Positions 22,874 through 26,960 of a stretch of 26,960 nucleotides of DNA are shown piece after piece. Each line of letters begins with the position of its first letter. Position 1 is the first letter of the stretch. A program made the translations under genes and the position numbers. Below the pieces are notes generated by a model. The model worked only from the letters and a program-made list of their open reading frames with translations, did not search any database and was not told where the DNA came from. The DNA is from an uncultured Prevotella sp. (GTDB lineage Bacteria; Bacteroidota; Bacteroidia; Bacteroidales; Bacteroidaceae): positions 1 through 26,960 of the forward strand of contig CAKQXI010000019.1 of NCBI GenBank assembly GCA_934281565.1, given 5' to 3'.

Positions 22874-25537
22874 ATGGCAAATAACGATAAAGGTCTTACG
22901 CCCATGATGCGACAATTCTTCGAGATGAAATCGAAGCATCCCGAGGCATTGTTGCTTTTCCGCTGTGGCGACTTCTATGAAACTTATTGTGAAGATGCAG
23001 TTGAGGCATCACGCATTCTCGGCATCACACTGACACGCCGTAACAATGGTGGTTCGGCAGGTGGCGCAGAGATGGCTGGTTTCCCTCATCATGCACTGGA
23101 TACTTACCTGCCTAAGTTGATTAGGGCTGGTAAGCGTGTGGCTGTATGTGACCAGCTTGAAGACCCAAAGAAAAAGCGTGCGGAGATAAAGGGAAAAAAG
23201 GGGTTGAGCCAGATGGACAAGATGGTGAAACGTGGTATCACCGAACTTGTTACTCCTGGTGTGGCGATGGGCGATAATGTCTTGAACTACAAGGAGAACA
23301 ACTTCTTGGCGGCTGTCCATTTCGGTAAGGTTGCTTGTGGCGTGAGTTTTCTTGACATCTCTACTGGTGAGTTCTTGACAGGAGAGGGAAGCTATGATTA
23401 TGTAGAGAAACTGATGGGAAATTTCCAGCCAAAGGAAGTGCTCTACGACCGTTCTAAGAAGAAGGATTTCGAGAAATACTTTGGTACTAAATATTGCACG
23501 TTTGAGCTTGATGACTGGGTTTTCACCGAGCAGACTGCCCGTCAGAAACTCCTTGGTCATTTCAAGACAAAGTCGCTAAAAGGTTTTGGAGTGGAGCATC
23601 TGAAAAGTGGCATTGTTGCCAGTGGTGCCATCATGCAATATTTGGAGATAACTCAGCATACTCATAACAATCACATTACTTCACTTTCTCGTATTGAGGA
23701 GGATAAGTATGTGCGTATGGATAGGTTTACCATTCGCAGTTTGGAGCTGGTGGCTCCGATGCAAGAGGATGGGTCTTCGCTCTTGAATGTTATCGATAAG
23801 ACGGTGACGGCGATGGGAGGTCGTATGCTTCGAAGATGGTTGGTATTCCCTTTGAAGGATGTTCGACCTATCAATGAGCGACTTGACATCGTGGAATATT
23901 TCTTCAAGGAACCAGAATTCAAACAGTTGATAGATGACCAACTGCATCGTATAGGTGACTTGGAGCGTATTATCTCCAAGGTTGCCGTGGGAAGGGTATC
24001 GCCTCGTGAGGTGGTTCAGTTGAAAAATGCCCTCGAGGCAATCCAACCTATCAAGACGGCTTGTCTTTATGCCAAGAATGATGCCTTGAAGCGAGTGGGA
24101 GAGCAACTTAACCTTTGTGAGACATTGAAAGATAGGATTGCCAAGGAAATACAGCCAGACCCTCCACAGCTTGTTAACAAGGGCGATGTGATTGCTGATG
24201 GCTATCATGCCGAGTTGGACGACTTGCGTTCCATCAGTCGCCATGGTAAGGATTATCTGCTCAAGATACAAGAGCGAGAGATAGAAAAGACTGGTATTTC
24301 CAGTTTGAAAGTTGGCTATAACAATGTCTTCGGCTATTACTTGGAAGTACGTAATACTTTCAAGGACAAGGTGCCAGAAGAATGGATTCGTAAACAGACC
24401 TTGGCTCAGGCGGAGCGTTATATTACTCAGGAACTCAAGGAGTATGAGGAAAAAATATTGGGAGCTGATGAGAAGATTTTGATTTTGGAAGCACAGTTGT
24501 TCAATGAACTGATAGCTGCCATGCAAGAGTATATTCCCCAGATACAGATCAATGCCAATCTCATTGCTCATTTAGACTGTCTTTTGTCTTTTGCCAAGGC
24601 TTCTGAAGAAAATCATTATGTGCGCCCTGTTATCGATGACTCACAAGTGCTTGACATCAAGCAAGGTCGCCATCCTGTGATAGAAACTCAGTTGCCTTTG
24701 GGAGAAAGATATGTTCCGAATGATGTGTTGCTTGATACAGAGAAGCAGCAAATCATGATGATAACAGGACCTAATATGGCAGGTAAGTCGGCTTTGCTTC
24801 GCCAGACAGCACTTATCGTATTGCTTGCTCAAGTAGGATGTTTCGTACCTGCGGAGAGTGCAAGAGTTGGTTTGGTGGATAAGATATTTACCCGTGTGGG
24901 AGCAAGTGATAATATCTCGCTCGGTGAATCTACCTTTATGGTGGAAATGACCGAAGCGGCAAATATCTTGAACAATGTTTCTCCGCGCTCATTGGTGCTT
25001 TTCGATGAGTTGGGTCGTGGTACGTCTACCTATGATGGCATCTCCATTGCTTGGGCAATCGTGGAATATCTGCATGAACATAGCAAGGCGCAGGCTCGTA
25101 CGCTCTTTGCCACTCACTATCATGAATTGAACGAGATGGAGAAAAACTTCCCTCGTATTAAGAACTTCAATGTGAGTGTGAAAGAGGTGGATGGCAAGGT
25201 GATTTTCCTTCGTAAGCTGGAGCCAGGTGGTAGTGAACATTCTTTTGGTATTCATGTGGCGGAAATAGCTGGTATGCCTCGCAGTATCGTCAAGCGTGCG
25301 AATGTCATCTTGAAGCAATTGGAGGATGACAATGCTGGGGTAGGAGGTGCAGGAAAGCCTAATGTTCAGCATATTGATGATCCGAAAGATGGTGTCCAGC
25401 TCAGTTTCTTCCAACTCGACGACCCAGTATTGTGCCAGATACGTGATGAAATCTTAGGCTTGGATGTCAATAACCTCACACCTGTGGAAGCACTGAATAA
25501 ACTCAATGACATCAAAAAGATATTGTTGGGAAGATAA
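22874..25537 (+). CDS. mutS: DNA mismatch repair protein MutS
   Basis: The 887-aa product is a full-length MutS. FRCGDFYETY near residue 35 is the mismatch-reading Phe-x-Glu motif. The connector, lever and clamp domains fill the middle. The ATPase has TGPNMAGKSALLRQ (Walker A, Lys638), VLFDELGRGTSTYDG (Walker B and signature) and ATHYHEL. Near the C-terminus QLSFF (from about residue 842) resembles a sliding-clamp-binding motif. It finds mismatches after replication and recruits MutL. The frame extends up to ATG 22844, but ATG 22874 follows AAGGATAAAG, gives the usual N-terminus (LTPMMRQFFEMKSKHPEA), and leaves the leader hairpin untranslated. It flanks the accessory island. Confidence 0.96.
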   Translation: MANNDKGLTPMMRQFFEMKSKHPEALLLFRCGDFYETYCEDAVEASRILGITLTRRNNGGSAGGAEMAGFPHHALDTYLPKLIRAGKRVAVCDQLEDPKKKRAEIKGKKGLSQMDKMVKRGITELVTPGVAMGDNVLNYKENNFLAAVHFGKVACGVSFLDISTGEFLTGEGSYDYVEKLMGNFQPKEVLYDRSKKKDFEKYFGTKYCTFELDDWVFTEQTARQKLLGHFKTKSLKGFGVEHLKSGIVASGAIMQYLEITQHTHNNHITSLSRIEEDKYVRMDRFTIRSLELVAPMQEDGSSLLNVIDKTVTAMGGRMLRRWLVFPLKDVRPINERLDIVEYFFKEPEFKQLIDDQLHRIGDLERIISKVAVGRVSPREVVQLKNALEAIQPIKTACLYAKNDALKRVGEQLNLCETLKDRIAKEIQPDPPQLVNKGDVIADGYHAELDDLRSISRHGKDYLLKIQEREIEKTGISSLKVGYNNVFGYYLEVRNTFKDKVPEEWIRKQTLAQAERYITQELKEYEEKILGADEKILILEAQLFNELIAAMQEYIPQIQINANLIAHLDCLLSFAKASEENHYVRPVIDDSQVLDIKQGRHPVIETQLPLGERYVPNDVLLDTEKQQIMMITGPNMAGKSALLRQTALIVLLAQVGCFVPAESARVGLVDKIFTRVGASDNISLGESTFMVEMTEAANILNNVSPRSLVLFDELGRGTSTYDGISIAWAIVEYLHEHSKAQARTLFATHYHELNEMEKNFPRIKNFNVSVKEVDGKVIFLRKLEPGGSEHSFGIHVAEIAGMPRSIVKRANVILKQLEDDNAGVGGAGKPNVQHIDDPKDGVQLSFFQLDDPVLCQIRDEILGLDVNNLTPVEALNKLNDIKKILLGR

Positions 25538-25563
25538 ATGTCAAGTAAATAGAGGAACATACT

Positions 25564-26035
25564 ATGATAGAAGTTCGCAATAAAAATATAAAGTCTTTAT
25601 TGGAAAAGCTGTCAGAAAGCTAAGAATAAGGCAGAAATTGCAGATTTGCTAAAGAGTATGTGCCAAGACGGTTTCTTGGTAACGGAAGGGTATGGGCGAG
25701 GAACTAAATATTATCTTCCAAATATAGCAACCTCCGAGCCAAATATAGCAACTTCTGGGTTAAATATAGCAACCTCCGAGTTAAATATAGCAACTTCTGG
25801 GTCAAATATAGCAACCTCGGTAAAGCGGAAGATGCCTTATGATGAGTTAAAGCAAACCATATGTAAATTGTGTGCAGAATGGATGTCTTTAGAAGCTATA
25901 TCAAATAGTGTAGGGAGAAATAAAACATATTTGAGAAGTTATATCTTGCCTAAAATGCTCGATGAGAAGTGTTTGGAAATGATGTTCCCTCATGTACCTA
26001 ACCATCCTTCCCAAAAATATAAAGCACTAAGGTAA
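25564..26035 (+). pseudogene. Broken remnant of an ATP-binding (AlbA_2-type) regulator, C-terminal part
   Basis: From ATG 25564 one frame reads EVRNKNIKSLLEKLSE and stops at 25621-25623. The next frame, reached by a shift near 25610-25620, reads KAKNKAEIADLLKSMCQDGF, then GYGRGTKYYLP. That continuous sense resembles the C-terminal winged-helix end of AlbA_2-domain ATP-binding regulators (DLL...DGxL...GxGRGTxYxLP). The ATP-binding N-terminal part is missing altogether, so the gene is both truncated and frameshifted. After YYLP come five NIATS repeats and a helix-turn-helix-like tail (WMSLEAISNSVGRNKTYLRSY) ending at 26035. The last 129 codons could still be translated from a TTG at 25646 (or ATG 25658), but I judge this a relic. 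It sits 26 bases after mutS. Confidence 0.65.
25720..25820 (+). repeat. Five 21-bp tandem repeats coding NIATS-x-x
   Basis: The unit AAATATAGCAACCTCCGAGCC and its variants repeat at 25720, 25741, 25762 and 25783, with a shortened fifth at 25804. Units alternate between CCTCCGAG and CTTCTGGG forms, so the true period may be 42 bases. They keep the reading frame and code a seven-residue repeat. Confidence 0.9.
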
Positions 26036-26062
26036 ATGAACTGTATATTGTATATGTAACTA

Positions 26063-26097
26063 AAAAAGGTATGCCATAACTTATGGCATACCTTTTT
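26063..26097. terminator. Perfect bidirectional terminator
   Basis: A 17-bp perfect stem (26063-26079 with 26081-26097) has a single unpaired C and runs of A and T at its ends, so it works on both strands. It lies between the plus-strand mutS/relic transcript and the minus-strand lipoprotein gene. Confidence 0.92.
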
Positions 26098-26109
26098 GTA
26101 TTATCGTTT

Positions 26110-26850
26110 TTAATAAGAATAAGGCCAAATTAGTCCTTTGTTCTGTATGCCTTCTTTTTTGGTAATTTTTACTGTAGCTTCTCCGTTTTTTCCAAAATAT
26201 TCTTGTGCGGCTGCTATCATCCAAGGCATTATTTTGCGGAAACTTTGATCTTTATCAAGATGGTCTTTTACTTCTACTTTCCAGATGTTTTTCTTATTGC
26301 GATTAATAGCTGTGATTATACAACCAATATCTTGTTGATAAATAGCTGTAGTTTCAGTATTTGTTCCTGCAAATGTGATATCATTCTGTTTTATAGTTGT
26401 AGTTTTGTTTTCTTTGCCTGAGGCTTGGGCAGTAGTTTCTGTTGAATTAGTTTTTAATTTGGTTGTGCTATTTCCTTCAGCACTAGCATTTGCATTGGTT
26501 ATAATTTTACCATTTGATATGCTGAAACTACTAGATGAAGAATAAGATGTTGTGCCAACGAACTCTTTTCCTCCAATGTAATAACTCAAAATAATACATA
26601 AGGCTGCATTTTGAGGAGAGGTTTCTGTATAACCACTTTCTTTTAATCTGTTAGATAAGATATTGGTATATTCTAAGTATTCCAAGTCATCGGCAAGAGA
26701 AGAATCAACAGGAGCGATATAATATGTTTTATCAGTTGGTGTTTTTCCAAATCCGCTAACGGTACAATAATACCAGCTTCCACAACTTCCAAGCAGCAAT
26801 GTGATAAATATGCACATTGAAATTTTCATTAACAATTTAAAGATATTCAT
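26110..26850 (-). CDS. Lipoprotein, unknown function (possibly DUF4136-like)
   Basis: The 246-aa protein starts with a lipoprotein signal: hydrophobic residues 9-20 and the lipobox LLGSC, with lipid-bearing Cys23. It should sit in the membrane of the cell envelope. TYYIAPVDSSLADDLEY, then ILSNRLKESGYTETSPQNA and ALCIILSYYIG, resemble the DUF4136-type lipoproteins, where a predicted peptide of this kind precedes a low-complexity part. Residues 100-160 are rich in Ser, Thr, Asn and Glu. The end (KVEVKDHLDKDQSFRKIMP) is more ordered. Its function is unknown. No -7 box is clear just upstream; a long hairpin lies there instead. Confidence 0.72.
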   Translation of the reverse strand: MNIFKLLMKISMCIFITLLLGSCGSWYYCTVSGFGKTPTDKTYYIAPVDSSLADDLEYLEYTNILSNRLKESGYTETSPQNAALCIILSYYIGGKEFVGTTSYSSSSSFSISNGKIITNANASAEGNSTTKLKTNSTETTAQASGKENKTTTIKQNDITFAGTNTETTAIYQQDIGCIITAINRNKKNIWKVEVKDHLDKDQSFRKIMPWMIAAAQEYFGKNGEATVKITKKEGIQNKGLIWPYSY

Positions 26851-26871
26851 ATGTTTAAATTTATAAAGAAA

Positions 26872-26952
26872 GGCGTGTAACTGTTCATAGCTTGTTCATT
26901 TCAGGTTACCGCCAAGTGACCTCACACATACAAGCACAGAACAGTTCACGCC
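26872..26952. repeat. Long symmetric inverted repeat upstream of the lipoprotein gene
   Basis: Three nested stems are seen. The outer one is GGCGTG(T)AACTGTTC, 26872-26886, with GAACAGTTCACGCC, 26939-26952, and one bulged T at 26878. The middle one is GCTTG/CAAGC, 26890-26894 with 26931-26935. The inner one is GGTTAC/GTGACC, 26904-26909 with 26916-26921. Internal loops are 3x3 and 9x9. On the minus strand it is followed by CTTTCTTTATAAA, so it could be a terminator of a gene beyond the window, or a leader structure for the lipoprotein mRNA. Confidence 0.7.
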
Positions 26953-26960
26953 CTTATAGG

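Noticed and set aside
25720..25820. Tandem repeats as a CRISPR array
   Set aside because: The 21-bp units are head to tail without spacers and keep a coding frame; no cas genes are present.
26872..26952. Symmetric hairpin as an integron attC site or tRNA
   Set aside because: The core boxes do not fit RYYYAAC/GTTRRRY beyond AAC and GTT, no integrase is visible, and no cloverleaf can be drawn.

Overview
The window looks like a chromosome segment of a Bacteroidales bacterium, most likely Prevotella or a close relative (Segatella, Xylanibacter). The main sign is a repeated promoter form, TTTG, about 19-21 bases, then TAnnTTTG, in front of most genes. The gene families fit too: paired U32 and SufE proteins, DUF3667, AAA-ATPase-like/PDDEXK_9, DUF3791/DUF3990, and secreted glycan enzymes. 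No database search was run; family names come from motifs read in the translations.

Left part (1-16406), mostly core or niche functions. The minus strand carries the 5' end of a secreted alkaline phosphatase-type gene (cut by the window edge), then an apparent operon U32 protease-like / sufE / TrmH-type methyltransferase. On the plus strand follow rubredoxin (53 aa) and a DUF3667 membrane protein. Next come a secreted GH36 alpha-galactosidase and an acetyl-CoA:succinate-type CoA-transferase (both minus), a secreted beta-propeller glycan enzyme and cysS (plus). A minus-strand pair follows: an AAA-ATPase-like/PDDEXK_9 protein and an exported metallophosphoesterase. A small MmcQ/YjbR gene (plus) closes this part. 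Several intergenic hairpins have wobble pairs that show which strand is transcribed through them, and these agree with the gene directions.

Middle part (about 16407-22500), an AT-rich accessory island between yjbR-like and mutS. It starts with a three-gene overlapping cassette: DUF3791, a 31-aa ORF that looks like an internally deleted DUF3990 protein, and a small partner. Then comes a four-gene unit with its own promoter and a palindrome at the -33 element: sce7726 family (PD-(D/E)XK nuclease-like), sce7725 family, a zinc-ribbon plus RES-domain protein, and a DUF2971 protein. This unit is the best candidate for a little-described, probably defensive, system. Two small membrane proteins (one with a SHOCT tail) and a strong hairpin end the island.

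Right part (22784-26960). mutS has its own promoter and a hairpin in its leader. After it lies a broken remnant of an ATP-binding transcriptional regulator with five 21-bp tandem repeats, a perfect bidirectional terminator, and a minus-strand lipoprotein gene. The last 90 bases hold a long symmetric inverted repeat of unknown function.
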